The notes below the pieces were generated by a model. That model did no database searches and was not told where the DNA came from. It saw only the letters and a list, made by a program, of their open reading frames with translations. The position numbers and the translations under genes were made by a program. Below, one piece after another: positions 25,936 through 35,329 of a DNA stretch of 47,955 nucleotides. Numbering within the stretch: position 1 is the first letter of the stretch; every line of letters begins with the position of its first letter. The stretch is from Akkermansiaceae bacterium (lineage in GTDB: Bacteria > Verrucomicrobiota > Verrucomicrobiia > Verrucomicrobiales > Akkermansiaceae): contig JAPKDJ010000028.1 of assembly GCA_026421245.1 (NCBI GenBank), forward strand, positions 1-47,955, in the 5' to 3' direction.

Positions 25936-27276
25936 CTATTGTGGTGAAGCAAGCTGCTGAAAATCATACCCGGTGGGTTCCTGGAAGATTCGAAGATCAA
26001 ACTCCGGGGCCACGGCGTATAGGTGATCAAAGATATCGGCCTGAATACTTTCGTAGGCCCCCCACTCTTTGTTAGAGCTGAAGCAGTAGATCTCAATCGG
26101 AATGCCGCGCCCCCCGGTGTCAAGCTGGCGGACGAGAAGAGTCATCTTCTGATTGATGTCCGGGTGGGTCTTGAGATACCCCTCGATGTAGGCGCGAAAG
26201 GTCCCGACGTTGGTGAGACGTCTGCCGTTAACCCGGTTATTGAGACGGGCCTCGTCGATCTTCGAATTGGACTGCTCGATTTCCTCTTCTTTGGTGTCGA
26301 GGTATGCGGAGATGTGTTCGATCTCCCGGAATCTTTCGAGCATCTTCTCGTCGCAAAGTCGGATGGAATTGGTATCGATCAGGAAACTGCGCTTGATTCG
26401 TCGTCCGTTGCTTTCTGACATTCCTTGCCAGTTTTTGAACGAATCGCTGATCAGAGCATAGGTGGGGATGGTCGTGACCGTTCTATCCCAGTTTCGCACC
26501 TTAACGGTGGTGAGACCGATAAGCTCCACGTTTCCATCGGCCTGATAGCTTGGCATTTCCAGCCAGTCGCCCCGCGAAAGCATCCGGTTGGAGGCAAGCT
26601 GAATTCCGGCGATAAAGCCGAGGATTACATCTTTAAAAACCAGCATCAGCACGGATGCGAAGACTCCAAGACCACCGAGAAGAACGAGCGGTGATTTGCC
26701 AAGAATCACGGCGAGGGAAAGGATGATTGCGACAAGAGCGGCCAGCAGCTTGGCGACCTGTGCGAAAGTGGTGAGGTTGATTTTTCTTCCTGCAGGAGTT
26801 CTCGAATAGATTACCTGCAGCGCATTGACCATCGAATCAAAAACGAAGTAACAGGAGACAAGAATGTAGAGTGAAGAAGCCGTTCGCAGGATCTTTCCGA
26901 GGTAGGGTGCCGATTCGAAGAGACCCGGTGCGACTAGAAAGATGAAGCCGCCGGGGAGTAGATGAGTGAGCCATCTAAAAACTCCGTGACCCATTAGCTC
27001 ATTGTCCCAGGTGGTGCCGCTTTTACCGACAAAATACTTAACCCAGCGCAGAACGAGGGGCCGAAAAACGAGGTAGATGGTGGCAGACACCGCCAGCATT
27101 CCGAGGAACAGAATGAGCGCCGCAACGAAATGGTTCAGAGAATCAGGGACCCAATTCTGCTCGTCGATCCATGCAGAAAGATTCTGAGCAAGATTCGACA
27201 TTCTGGAATCGATCGCCTCCGCTTGGTTCGCAATAATTTGTGGGGCTGGCTCTAGTGTGTCCGAATCTTCAGGCAT
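25936..27276 (-). CDS. MscS-family mechanosensitive channel, YbdG-like
   Basis: A 446-residue inner-membrane channel that opens under membrane tension to release solutes. Five hydrophobic helices are visible, the last (about 185-215, SPLVLLGGLGVFASVLMLVFKD) being the pore-lining helix in MscS. The beta-domain follows with GDWLEMPSYQADGNVELIGL and the phrase RTVTTIPTYALISDSFKNW, which together with the GMSESNGRRIKRS stretch matches the YbdG/MscM branch. The extra cytoplasmic C-domain has charged helices (DTKEEEIEQSNSKIDEARL). No operon partner: 300-490-base gaps lie on both sides. Confidence 0.85.
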   Translation of the reverse strand: MPEDSDTLEPAPQIIANQAEAIDSRMSNLAQNLSAWIDEQNWVPDSLNHFVAALILFLGMLAVSATIYLVFRPLVLRWVKYFVGKSGTTWDNELMGHGVFRWLTHLLPGGFIFLVAPGLFESAPYLGKILRTASSLYILVSCYFVFDSMVNALQVIYSRTPAGRKINLTTFAQVAKLLAALVAIILSLAVILGKSPLVLLGGLGVFASVLMLVFKDVILGFIAGIQLASNRMLSRGDWLEMPSYQADGNVELIGLTTVKVRNWDRTVTTIPTYALISDSFKNWQGMSESNGRRIKRSFLIDTNSIRLCDEKMLERFREIEHISAYLDTKEEEIEQSNSKIDEARLNNRVNGRRLTNVGTFRAYIEGYLKTHPDINQKMTLLVRQLDTGGRGIPIEIYCFSSNKEWGAYESIQADIFDHLYAVAPEFDLRIFQEPTGYDFQQLASPQ

Positions 27277-27490
27277 AGTTGGGAAAAGTGAGAAACCGTT
27301 TCGTTATCTTAGTGCCAATACTGCGGTGCCGACTTGTTTTGCTACTGCCGTACTAGAAACAAGGATCCTGTCTGATTGACTCACAGAATCAAAAAAATCT
27401 GACCCGTTTCAAGTATTTTGACGGCTAGAAATTTCCTAATCAAGTCGACCTCTGGAGACCTCTGTTAGGCCGGACTAAAGGGGAAACCTC

Positions 27491-27528
27491 TAACCACAAA
27501 CTTAGCTTTCCGTGCCTCCGTGCCAAGA
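27491..27528. repeat. Cacg-type dispersed short repeat fragment
   Basis: On the minus strand the segment reads GGCACGGAGGCACGGAAAG followed by CTAAGTTTGTGGTTA. The GGCACGGA unit repeats in tandem and resembles ancient, degenerate intergenic repeats of the form 'cacagaggcacagag' seen in many environmental bacteria. No transposase is near. Confidence 0.4.
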
Positions 27529-27578
27529 ATTTATTTTACTGCTTGGGATTTTCTTTTGGGCAGGGGGGCTTGAGGGGG

Positions 27579-27599
27579 TCGGAGAGGGGAGAAAGGGGG
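27579..27599. repeat. Purine-rich dispersed repeat, copy 2
   Basis: Exact 21-base match to 17688-17708, again located downstream of a minus-strand gene (165 bases after its stop). On the minus strand AAAAGAAAAT and AGCAG follow in both copies, so the related region spans about 60-70 bases. Confidence 0.75.
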
Positions 27600-27763
27600 C
27601 ACACCCGGCCACTTCCAGGGAAGGGGCGACCTTGAATATCTCGGGCGGGATCGATCTTGGATCTTGCTTAGATTTTTAATCGTCAGTTATAGCAGCGGAA
27701 GATGCAATTTTTTCGGGCGTCTCTTCACCTTTCATACAAATTTGATACAGACCAAGACTCGAG

Positions 27764-30700
27764 TTAGTCGCGAGAGGATCGAAGCAGTTCAATCCGGTCA
27801 AACCAAACAGGGCCTCCCAACGCCGTTGGAGCGATCCCGGTCAAGGTTAAGTCCCCGAAATCTTTCCACAAATCCTGAGTAATGACGGTCCACTCTGTCG
27901 GAAGTTTTTTCGATACCAGAGTTGCCTGCCATTCGGTGGTATTTTTCCCGCTGTAATATCGTCGCTCCGGACTGTCTGGAGGTGGCCAGGATCCCTTGTG
28001 GGCCAACTCAACAAGAACACCATTCGCCCGGGGTGCTTTCCATGCGAGCCGAAGGTAACGATATTCTCCGGGCTCCGGATTTTCCCGAATTCGGAAGTTC
28101 CAACCGTCAATCCTCGACGAATACTTCTGGGGCGGGGTGACGAGTAGCGATGACGTCCCACTGTATTTATGATCGGATACAACCGCAGCCGTGCCTCCGC
28201 CTTCCTTGAGCAAATTTGCGAATCCCAGACTGTCATCGAATAACATCCTGCGGGTTGGCGGTTGTCGGAGCCACGCGATCACATCGGCTACCTCGGATGG
28301 CTTCAAGGTGGCTGCCAATGACTCCGGCATGAGAGATATGGGCAACGATTTTAGCGATTTGATATTTTTCCGAAGGACATTCAATTGTAATCCGGCGGGC
28401 AGGCTGAGCGTCAGGCTCCCCGCCGACTCGTTGGCGAGGATCCCGATCAATACTCGACCGTCGTTTGTCTCGACCGTGTATGTTTCATGACCAGCTACGA
28501 TGTTGTCGCTCGGTGCAAGGATGTCATGCACAATGGTTTCCTCCGCGCGCCGAAACTCCGATGTCAAATCCGGCCCGACGCTGAATCCAAGGCCATGCGC
28601 CTTGTGGCAGGTGGCACAGTGTCGACTGAAAACCGCTTTGCCGGACTCCGTATTGCGTTCGGATTCGAGTGCTGTAATAAACTTTTTCATGGTCGCGGAA
28701 TCGACTGGTTTTAGTTTTGCAAAAAGATCTCTTACGCGTTTGACAAACTCGCCCTGTTGTTCGAGCAATGCCGATCGCTGCATTGCATTTAGGGCGGTTG
28801 GAGAGATATAATTTCGCTCCATCGCGTTTACCACAGAGGGTAGATTGTGGGTTCTTGCGAAAGCAGCCTCGAGGATTGCGAGTCGCACCGCCGGTGTGGC
28901 TGAAGGATAAGCTCTTAGCAAGTTGTCGACGATCACAACATCGTGCTCTGATGCCAAGCCGCGAACAGCAGCAAGGCGTCGTTCGACTGGCAGTTGGACG
29001 TTTGCAACTTCGCTCAGCGCCTTGGTCAAGCGCGCCTTTCGTTCGGGGGCTGACTCGAGGTTGAGCACCTGCGTCAGCTTGATCGCTGCGATCTTCGCTT
29101 CGCCATCGCCAGTTGTGGCAAGTCGTTTCAGAGCATCCTGAGCAGGCTTGTTGAGTGCAAGGGCAGTCGTGGATTTGAAAGGTTCAAGAAGTCCTTCCAG
29201 ACATTCACTTTGGAGGCTTTGATCCGACAAAGTAGCGATGTGCAAAATCGCAACTGACAACTCGTCGTGGTCTCGCCGGTTCGCAACCGCACTGCAAAGC
29301 CGTTTCACGAGGTCGCGGGCTTGGCCGAGTTGATCTGGAGTTGACAAAAGGGCTCCGAGCATCTTGCCGCCACGGTTGCCGAGCGAGCTGAGTATCGCTC
29401 CGTCAAGCCAGGTTTCTTTGCCATGTTTTTTTGCCAAGTCAGCCAATGCCTGTAGGGCGCGTGAGTCGTCGGTCTCGCCTAGTGAAAGGGCGAGTTGCAA
29501 CCGGACGATTTCCGAATCGTCCCCAGTCAAGTGGAGGGCCGCGCCGAGAAGCGATTCCCGTTCGTCGAATCGGTTTTCGGCAAGGCGCAAGGCATGCCGT
29601 CGCACCCCGGGTGAGCCGTGACCAAGTGCTGTCTCGAGCTGTTTGTCATCGAGTCGGTCGATTCCTTCGAGAGTGTAGAGTGAGCCGATTGCAGCAGCTG
29701 AATGACCTTTTGCCCGGGAGTTTCTCGCTAGAATAGCAACGGCCTTCTCGTCGATCTCGTCGGGGCTTTCGAGGAGAAGGCGCCTGGCGGTTTGTCGTCG
29801 CCAGAAACGCGGATTGGCGGTTTCTTTCGCCAGTTCAGTATTGTTCAAATTACCCATGTCAGCAGATAACGATTTCTGCATATCGTCATGGACGAGTTTC
29901 CAGATCCGGCCGTGATCTTTGCCGTCATCCAGGCCATATTGCTGCTGCAGGTAGCGGGGAATGGCGGAATAGTCTTCGATGATTTCCCGATAAAAGTCGG
30001 CGATCCAAACACCGCCCGCTGGGCCGATGGAAAGATGAATCGGATGAAACCAGATGTCACTAGAAGCGAGGAATTCCGAATGCTCCTCTCCCGGCAAGCG
30101 CCGGATGTTGAGAAACATGCCGTCGCGCTGCAGATTGGCTCGGTGGACAAAATTTTGCGCGGGAGCGCAGGCAAGGATCTGCCCGGCCAACCCGGGTAGT
30201 GCCGAGTCTTGGTAGACCAGCGGAGAACAGGCTGAGGTAAAATAGCCATTAGGATCCGATTCCGCGGCCCCATAGTGATCGCGATAATACTTGCTGAATC
30301 CGGGGTCGGCTGCGCGCTTGTTCCGCCAAGGGTGCGCTTTGCTGGCAGGAAAAGTGCGGTTATAGTTGGCAGCATTGCGACGCGATGCGGAGATTGCGGC
30401 ATCGGGATTACGCGACAAGTATCGCCAGGGCAGGGGAGCCACCTGAATGCCAGGAGTGTTGGTGGAGATGACTAAACGGTCCCCATCCGGGGTGAAGGTG
30501 AATCCGTAGGTTCCAGTATGACCACTGACGGGCTCGATCGCCGAACCATCCGGTTTGATCCGAAATCCGGTAACCGGAATATCAACCGGCGCAGGCAAGT
30601 TCGGCCCGGTGATGCGTCCGCCTTGCCCCCCGTCCACATAAATCCAGTTGTCCGGTCCCCACTGGGGCGAATTGATACGCCTCTCGATGATGCCGGTTTT

Positions 30701-31264
30701 AAATCCCGTATAGAGTTTCTCGCGGATCTCCGCCTTGCCATCGCCATCGCGATCAGCCAGATAAAGAATATCAGGAGCACACGCCACGATGACTCCCCCG
30801 CGGGCTGGACAAATCCCCATGCAGGCAGGAAGTTCATCTGCCCAGATTTCTGCGCGGTCCATCAAGCCGTCTCCGTCGGTGTCGATCAAGCGCTTGACCG
30901 TTCCGACCTGTTCTTTTTCCGCGCGCCGCACCGCTTTGTCATTGGCTGGGATCCGACGGACGATCCGGTCGAGTTTTCCGGTCTTGTTTAGCTCCTCGAT
31001 GTCGTACTGGCCCTCGCGATTATAGCCGTGCAGTTCCGTTACAAACAAACTGCCGTGCTCATCCCAGCACAGACCTGATGGCTGGTGGATCAACGGTTCG
31101 GCGGCAACCAGTTCCAGTCGGAACCCGCCAGGTAACTGGACGAGTTTGGCGCTCTCCGCTGCCGGCAGCGGCTTGGGTGCATCAGTTGGCTTGGTGATTT
31201 TTCCGTGTCCAATATTTGAGAGGGCAGCAGCAAAACCAACTATTATGGGAAAGAACTGATTCAT
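27764..31264 (-). CDS. HEAT-repeat / cytochrome c membrane-bound dehydrogenase-like protein
   Basis: About 1166 residues from the ATG at 31264, which starts a signal peptide (MNQFFPIIVGFAAALSN...). The N-terminal half is an NHL/PQQ-type propeller of the PVC 'putative membrane-bound dehydrogenase' family (FRLELVAAEPLIHQPSGLCW, LFVTELHGY, DTDGDGLMDRAEIW). Helical HEAT repeats occupy about 480-860. A cytochrome c domain of the Pirellula/Verrucomicrobium haem-binding type holds CATCH (883-887), GPDL and ISLMPESLAATL. A C-terminal beta-domain of about 180 residues may bind carbohydrate. Expected to oxidise a substrate in the periplasm and pass electrons to c-type cytochromes; the substrate is unknown. 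Minus strand, with no closely spaced neighbour. Confidence 0.8.
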   Translation of the reverse strand: MNQFFPIIVGFAAALSNIGHGKITKPTDAPKPLPAAESAKLVQLPGGFRLELVAAEPLIHQPSGLCWDEHGSLFVTELHGYNREGQYDIEELNKTGKLDRIVRRIPANDKAVRRAEKEQVGTVKRLIDTDGDGLMDRAEIWADELPACMGICPARGGVIVACAPDILYLADRDGDGKAEIREKLYTGFKTGIIERRINSPQWGPDNWIYVDGGQGGRITGPNLPAPVDIPVTGFRIKPDGSAIEPVSGHTGTYGFTFTPDGDRLVISTNTPGIQVAPLPWRYLSRNPDAAISASRRNAANYNRTFPASKAHPWRNKRAADPGFSKYYRDHYGAAESDPNGYFTSACSPLVYQDSALPGLAGQILACAPAQNFVHRANLQRDGMFLNIRRLPGEEHSEFLASSDIWFHPIHLSIGPAGGVWIADFYREIIEDYSAIPRYLQQQYGLDDGKDHGRIWKLVHDDMQKSLSADMGNLNNTELAKETANPRFWRRQTARRLLLESPDEIDEKAVAILARNSRAKGHSAAAIGSLYTLEGIDRLDDKQLETALGHGSPGVRRHALRLAENRFDERESLLGAALHLTGDDSEIVRLQLALSLGETDDSRALQALADLAKKHGKETWLDGAILSSLGNRGGKMLGALLSTPDQLGQARDLVKRLCSAVANRRDHDELSVAILHIATLSDQSLQSECLEGLLEPFKSTTALALNKPAQDALKRLATTGDGEAKIAAIKLTQVLNLESAPERKARLTKALSEVANVQLPVERRLAAVRGLASEHDVVIVDNLLRAYPSATPAVRLAILEAAFARTHNLPSVVNAMERNYISPTALNAMQRSALLEQQGEFVKRVRDLFAKLKPVDSATMKKFITALESERNTESGKAVFSRHCATCHKAHGLGFSVGPDLTSEFRRAEETIVHDILAPSDNIVAGHETYTVETNDGRVLIGILANESAGSLTLSLPAGLQLNVLRKNIKSLKSLPISLMPESLAATLKPSEVADVIAWLRQPPTRRMLFDDSLGFANLLKEGGGTAAVVSDHKYSGTSSLLVTPPQKYSSRIDGWNFRIRENPEPGEYRYLRLAWKAPRANGVLVELAHKGSWPPPDSPERRYYSGKNTTEWQATLVSKKLPTEWTVITQDLWKDFGDLTLTGIAPTALGGPVWFDRIELLRSSRD

Positions 31265-31871
31265 GGTGAATCTAGATTCCCATGACAACTGCGATCATTC
31301 AAGTCTTCACGTTTGGATTGCGACGACGCGCGGTGGCGCACACTGAAAATCAAATCTTGCGTAATCTATCGGAGCACGTGGGATCATTGCTCGGGAGTTG
31401 CTTTTCTAACCCCGGTGTCCCTCGTCGCCTTGAGCGCCACGATTTTACGCGTCGCGGTCGGTCTGTAGAGAATTCTACGAGCAATCTAATTGTTCGACTG
31501 ATACTCGCTCCGTTCCCGATAGGGAAACCGCTGTTCTATTCCGAGGAAGTCAGTGCGAAACCCGATTTTTCCAGCGTGCACTTCGATCCAAAGAATGGAG
31601 AAATCGACGCCTCCTTCGTGGCGCTCGCCAAGTAAGACACCGGCAAGTTCACTTCTAGGCAGGGCAACGTTTCCGCCGAGCTCAGCGTCTGGTGAGACGA
31701 GCTTCCCGGTCGTGGATCTTCGTTGTTCGGCAGCGCGAGCAGAAGATTATGGGAAGGCTCTGCGGAATTCGAGAAGCGCCTCTTCGAGCTAAGCTTCGTA
31801 TGGATGACGCGCAGGAGTCCTTGGCCCTTGTTCGGCGAGTCCGGTCCTGCTACAAGGGGGGAGTGAAAGTC
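31265..31871. other. Intergenic region, possibly degenerate coding
   Basis: About 600 bases between divergently placed genes. Plus-strand frame 31540-31800 reads protein-like (FSSVHFDPKNGEIDASFVALAK, then after TAA and TGA stops LWEGSAEFEKRLFEL), while one minus frame over 31496-31750 also reads plausibly. Neither has a start or recognised family, so this may be a decayed gene or simply GC-rich shadow coding. Confidence 0.35.
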
Positions 31872-32963
31872 GTGATCCTCTCTATCCTGATGTCGCTGCT
31901 TGTTGGGATAACCGCTACTGCTGACGAAAAGCCCCCCCTCAAGCGCTACCTCTACATGACCTCGCCGGATGGTGCGCAGCAAGAGGGTCGCTCTGGCACT
32001 GGCATTCTCGTGTTCGATATCGATAACGAGCACCAGTTCGTCAAGCGCATTGACATGCCCGTTTTCAAGGAGACGCTGCGCGGGTTCACCGGTTGCACGG
32101 CCACGGGCAAGCTTTACTACTCGACCCATCAAGGCACGCTCGGTTGCTTCGATCCCGAGACGGAGAAAGTCGTATGGGAATCGAGATTCAAGATGGGCTG
32201 CGACCGTTCGTGCATCACACCCGACGGAAAACGTCTCTACGTGCCGACCGGATGGTGGTTCAGGTCCGAGGATAGCGGGTTCATCGTTGTCGACGCCAGC
32301 AACGGCAAGAAGATCGATCAGATCAAGGTCGGCAAGCAGGCGCACAACAGTATCGCCAGCCTCGATGGCCAATTCGTTTATCTTGGCACGCAGACCAAGC
32401 TGACGCAATTCCGTGCCGAGGATGGTCACCCGGTGCAGGAGATCACGCCGGTCGGCGAATCCGGCGTGTTCCCGTTTTGTGTTGATCGCAAGAACCGTTG
32501 GGCTTTTGTCTGCCTGGGTAAGCACGTTGGAGTCGATGTTGTCGACCTCGAGGCCGGAGAGATCAGCAGCCGCTTGTTCGCCACCGATCCGAAGAGCGGT
32601 GAGAAAATCAAGCATCGTACGCACGGGGTCGGTATGACGCCCGACGAAACAGAACTGTGGGTGAGCGACCAGGATGGCAAGAAGCTCTTCATCTTCGATA
32701 TTACCATGCGCCCACCGGAGGCGAAGGGTTACGTCGACTTGAGTATGGGGGGGCATGGATGGGTGACCTTCAGCCTCGATGGCAAGTATGCCTACTCGCA
32801 CACGCCCGATGTGTTCGACGTGAAGACGAAGAAGAAGGTCGCCTCCTTAAAAGCTCCTGATGGCAAAAAATTCGCTAGCTCGAAGTTCATCGAGGTGCAG
32901 ATGCGTGGCGGCAAGGTCGAACGGATCGGCAACGAGTTTGGCCTCGGACGCGGCGCGCGGTGA
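31872..32963 (+). CDS. Exported YncE-like beta-propeller protein
   Basis: About 363 residues. The GTG at 31872 is chosen because GGGGGAG lies about eight bases upstream and the product then starts with a signal peptide ending ITATA. The body is a seven-bladed YVTN/YncE-type propeller: TGILVFDIDNEHQFVKRIDMP, GKLYYSTHQGTLGCFDPETEKVVW, CITPDGKRLYVPTGWW, FIVVDASNGKKIDQIKVG and SIASLDGQFVYLGTQ recur with the expected spacing. Such proteins act in the periplasm as binding or scaffold modules; no active site was seen. One of only two clear plus-strand genes between 8 and 48 kb, flanked by gene relics. High GC, so many false frames overlap it. Confidence 0.8.
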   Translation: MILSILMSLLVGITATADEKPPLKRYLYMTSPDGAQQEGRSGTGILVFDIDNEHQFVKRIDMPVFKETLRGFTGCTATGKLYYSTHQGTLGCFDPETEKVVWESRFKMGCDRSCITPDGKRLYVPTGWWFRSEDSGFIVVDASNGKKIDQIKVGKQAHNSIASLDGQFVYLGTQTKLTQFRAEDGHPVQEITPVGESGVFPFCVDRKNRWAFVCLGKHVGVDVVDLEAGEISSRLFATDPKSGEKIKHRTHGVGMTPDETELWVSDQDGKKLFIFDITMRPPEAKGYVDLSMGGHGWVTFSLDGKYAYSHTPDVFDVKTKKKVASLKAPDGKKFASSKFIEVQMRGGKVERIGNEFGLGRGAR

Positions 32964-32972
32964 GCGCTCGTT

Positions 32973-33137
32973 CTAATCCTCGAATTTGACCTCGCTCTGC
33001 CGGTGGTCGGTGGCTCCATCTAGCTGGAGTTCACGCCCAGGCATGCCGCCTTCATCCGGTTCAGCCTTCGGCAGCTCGCTACCCCAGATCGCCATGATCC
33101 AGATCTTGTCCAAACGCCATTTCCGGGTGGGGAGTGG
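32973..33137 (-). pseudogene. C-terminal gene relic, unidentified
   Basis: A 54-codon open stretch ending in TAG at 32973-32975 and cut off upstream by another stop at 33138-33140. It reads like a real protein tail (RKWRLDKIWIMAIWGSEL, PDEGGMPGRELQLDGATDHR, SEVKFED). The first ATG (33095) would give only 40 residues. The text is too protein-like for random GC-rich sequence, so I read it as the remnant 3' end of a deleted gene. The family was not recognised. Confidence 0.4.
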
Positions 33138-33583
33138 CTACCGCTACGGGGTTTTATGACAAATCGAGGGATTTGAGAGGAAGGCGAGGGGGAGTGAAAA
33201 CCCTATTCTGCGGGGATTTGGAGAATGGTGGGGGGAGTTGGGGCTTTTGAGAGCAATCGTCACGCGATCACCTCTGATACTGATGACACCTATGGGGCCC
33301 GCAATCCCGGACAAGCATGGGGGGGTTGTTTTGATGGGCGCTTCAAGACCGGGTTTGGCGCCGCAGTTGACACGCCCAAGCAACTGGAATGAAAGCTGGT
33401 TGGGTCATTGGCAGAGTTGATGGCGTCAGCCCGGCTTCAACTGATCTGAACAGAATAGATGGTCAGGGGAGGGTAGTTCAAGTGGTCTGATTCGGTCGAA
33501 TGCGATGCGGGGGCGGCGGAGCGAATTACCTTTATTCATGACATACAAACTGCGAAGTGCTCGTAGATATCGAATCTGGATCC
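33138..33583. other. Intergenic region upstream of the PQQ-propeller gene
   Basis: About 445 bases with no supported gene. No clear promoter was found, though the plus-strand gene must start its transcript here. Small poly-G runs (33139-33370) are frequent. Confidence 0.4.
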
Positions 33584-34843
33584 ATGAAGAGAATCTCTAA
33601 TCGCGCCCGTTTCGTTCGTTTTCTTGTTTCAACCTTCGTGGTGTTACTGGGGCTTCCCGGCCTGCACGCGGAAGACAACTGGGCTCAGTTCCGAGGTCCC
33701 ACTGGGCGCGGGCATTCGACGGCGGAGGATGTTCCGATCACGTGGAACGGGAATTCGGTGGCCTGGAAGAGAACGCTCAAGGGGGAGGGACAGTCGTCCC
33801 CGGTGAACTGGGGCGACCGACTCTTCCTCACCAGTGCTTCGGAAGATGGCAAGGAACGCTACGTGTTCTGTTTAGATCGAAAGGACGGCAAGATTCTCTG
33901 GGAGAAAATGGTTACGTGTGCGGTTCCGGAGCATCCGCACAAGATGAACAGCTACGCCACTCCCACTTGTGCCACGGACGGCGAGCGGGTCGTGGTCTTC
34001 TTTGGTCCGGGTGGACTGCACTGCTTTGACCTCGAGGGGAAAAAGAGCTGGTCGCGGGACGTCGGTGCGTTTCCTGGTCCCTGGGGCGTGGCGGCTTCTC
34101 CGATCATTCTCGGAAACCTCGTGATTCAGAATTGCGACGCGGAGGGGGCTTCTTCACTCATCGCTCTCGACATCAATACGGGCGAGCCGGTCTGGCAGAC
34201 GAATCGCGAAGCGAAACCTCGCGGAGGTTGGAGCACGCCGATCGTGATCGAGGATGGCGGCCGCAAGGAGCTGGTCTTGAATGGGGAGCTGGGAGTGCGC
34301 GGCTACGATCCGAAGACGGGAAAGGAGTTGTGGTTCTGCAAGGGCTTCAACGGACGGGGGTCGCCGGTTCCGGACTTCGCTAACGGCCTCCTTCACGTTG
34401 TGAGCGGGAAGCCGGGCGACACTTATGCCGTCAAACCGGGAGGGAAGGGCGACGTCACAACGTCACACATGGCTTGGCACACAAAACGGCGCGCTGGACG
34501 GGATCTGCCATCGCCGGTGGTGGTCGACGGCTACCTGTTCGTCGTTTCGATGTCCGGCACCGCAACCTGTTACGATGCCAAGACCGGTAAGGTGCACTGG
34601 GAAGAGAAGCTCGGCGTGAAGGGGGAGTTTGCTTCCGCGCCGTTGGTCGTAAAAGGGCATGTCCTCATCCAGAATGTATACGGAGGTGGGACCCTTGTGA
34701 TCAAGCCGGCTAAGAAGCTGGAGATCGTGTCCAACAACTCCGTAGGCGCGGAGGTGTCGGAGATCTTTCGCGCCACCCTAGCCCCAATCAAGGGACAGAT
34801 CTTCGCGCGTTCGCTATCGACCCTCTATTGCATCGGGAAGTGA
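33584..34843 (+). CDS. Exported PQQ-like beta-propeller protein
   Basis: A 419-residue protein from the ATG at 33584, chosen because it begins a signal peptide ending GLHAEDNWAQFRGPTG. After the NWAQFRGP start, which is very common in PVC 'PQQ-binding-like' proteins, come seven to eight tryptophan-docking blades (FCLDRKDGKILWEK, LIALDINTGEPVWQT, RGYDPKTGKELWFC, TCYDAKTGKVHWEE). No alcohol dehydrogenase catalytic residues or haem motif were seen, so it probably binds or scaffolds rather than oxidising by itself. Plus strand, following another propeller gene 620 bases upstream. Confidence 0.82.
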   Translation: MKRISNRARFVRFLVSTFVVLLGLPGLHAEDNWAQFRGPTGRGHSTAEDVPITWNGNSVAWKRTLKGEGQSSPVNWGDRLFLTSASEDGKERYVFCLDRKDGKILWEKMVTCAVPEHPHKMNSYATPTCATDGERVVVFFGPGGLHCFDLEGKKSWSRDVGAFPGPWGVAASPIILGNLVIQNCDAEGASSLIALDINTGEPVWQTNREAKPRGGWSTPIVIEDGGRKELVLNGELGVRGYDPKTGKELWFCKGFNGRGSPVPDFANGLLHVVSGKPGDTYAVKPGGKGDVTTSHMAWHTKRRAGRDLPSPVVVDGYLFVVSMSGTATCYDAKTGKVHWEEKLGVKGEFASAPLVVKGHVLIQNVYGGGTLVIKPAKKLEIVSNNSVGAEVSEIFRATLAPIKGQIFARSLSTLYCIGK

Positions 34844-35140
34844 GGCTGTGCCGTCAATCGTTGCCTCTGTCATGAGGAGTTCGGTTTTTCTGTTCTGTTC
34901 CTGAACCTGTGGTCGTCTGCCCTCGAGTGCCCGTGGAACTTTCTATGACCGGTGAAACCTAGAGCAGCCTCAGTCGCTCCAAGGGTGAGCGGAGTGCCGG
35001 GTTTGACGCTTATGCCGAAGGGTTTTTTGAAGTTGAATTTCTTGAGTATTTTACTTCCAGTGACTTGTGCGGGGAGGTCGAGGGGAGAGTTTTCCGTCTG
35101 ACAGGCTCGCTAGCCGGTCGAGGGATCGATTTTTTGGAGC
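34844..35140. other. Spacer before the DUF1501 relic
   Basis: About 300 bases with no convincing gene on either strand, between the propeller gene and the DUF1501 remnant. It may contain further decayed remains of the DUF1501 gene, but none could be read with confidence. Confidence 0.35.
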
Positions 35141-35329
35141 TTAGCGGTGCTGAGGCGGGCCACCGTGTATGGAGAGGAAGACAACCGTTTTATCCTTCTC
35201 GGGCGGTCCAGCTTCCGCCGCGGCGGCTTTCCAGCGGAAGAGTTGCGGTAGCGTCAATCTGCGAAGTCCCATTCCGCCCACTCGGAGGAAGCTGCGTCGG
35301 TTTTGCGAGTTGCCTTCGGAGAAGGAAGC
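35141..35329 (-). pseudogene. DUF1501 N-terminal relic
   Basis: A 62-codon stretch, stop to stop, carries the unmistakable start of a DUF1501 protein: a twin-arginine-like export motif NRRSFLRVGGMGL, TLPQLFRWKAAAAEAG, and KDKTVVFL...HGGPPQH. It then hits TAA (35141-35143) where intact proteins continue with the sulfatase-like body. There is no in-frame start codon; a nearby ATG (35333, SFLLRRQ) is in another frame, indicating a frameshift. The intact copy at 43204-44556 shows the same order ([13 protein letters not shown], then LAGGPPHQ). It lies 23 bases downstream of the WD40-cytochrome gene, so this operon once probably ended with a DUF1501 gene. Confidence 0.75.

Larger units (their letters stand above)
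27277..27763. other. Intergenic region with repeat fragments
   Basis: About 490 bases with no credible gene. It contains a cacg-type repeat (27491-27528) and the second copy of the purine-rich repeat (27579-27599). It follows the HEAT/cytochrome gene end on the minus strand. No promoter or terminator was identified with confidence. Confidence 0.5.

Noticed and set aside
31536..32801. A 421-codon minus-strand frame opposite the YncE-like gene
   Set aside because: The plus strand shows repeated propeller blades with correct spacing and a signal peptide; the minus frame is a shadow.
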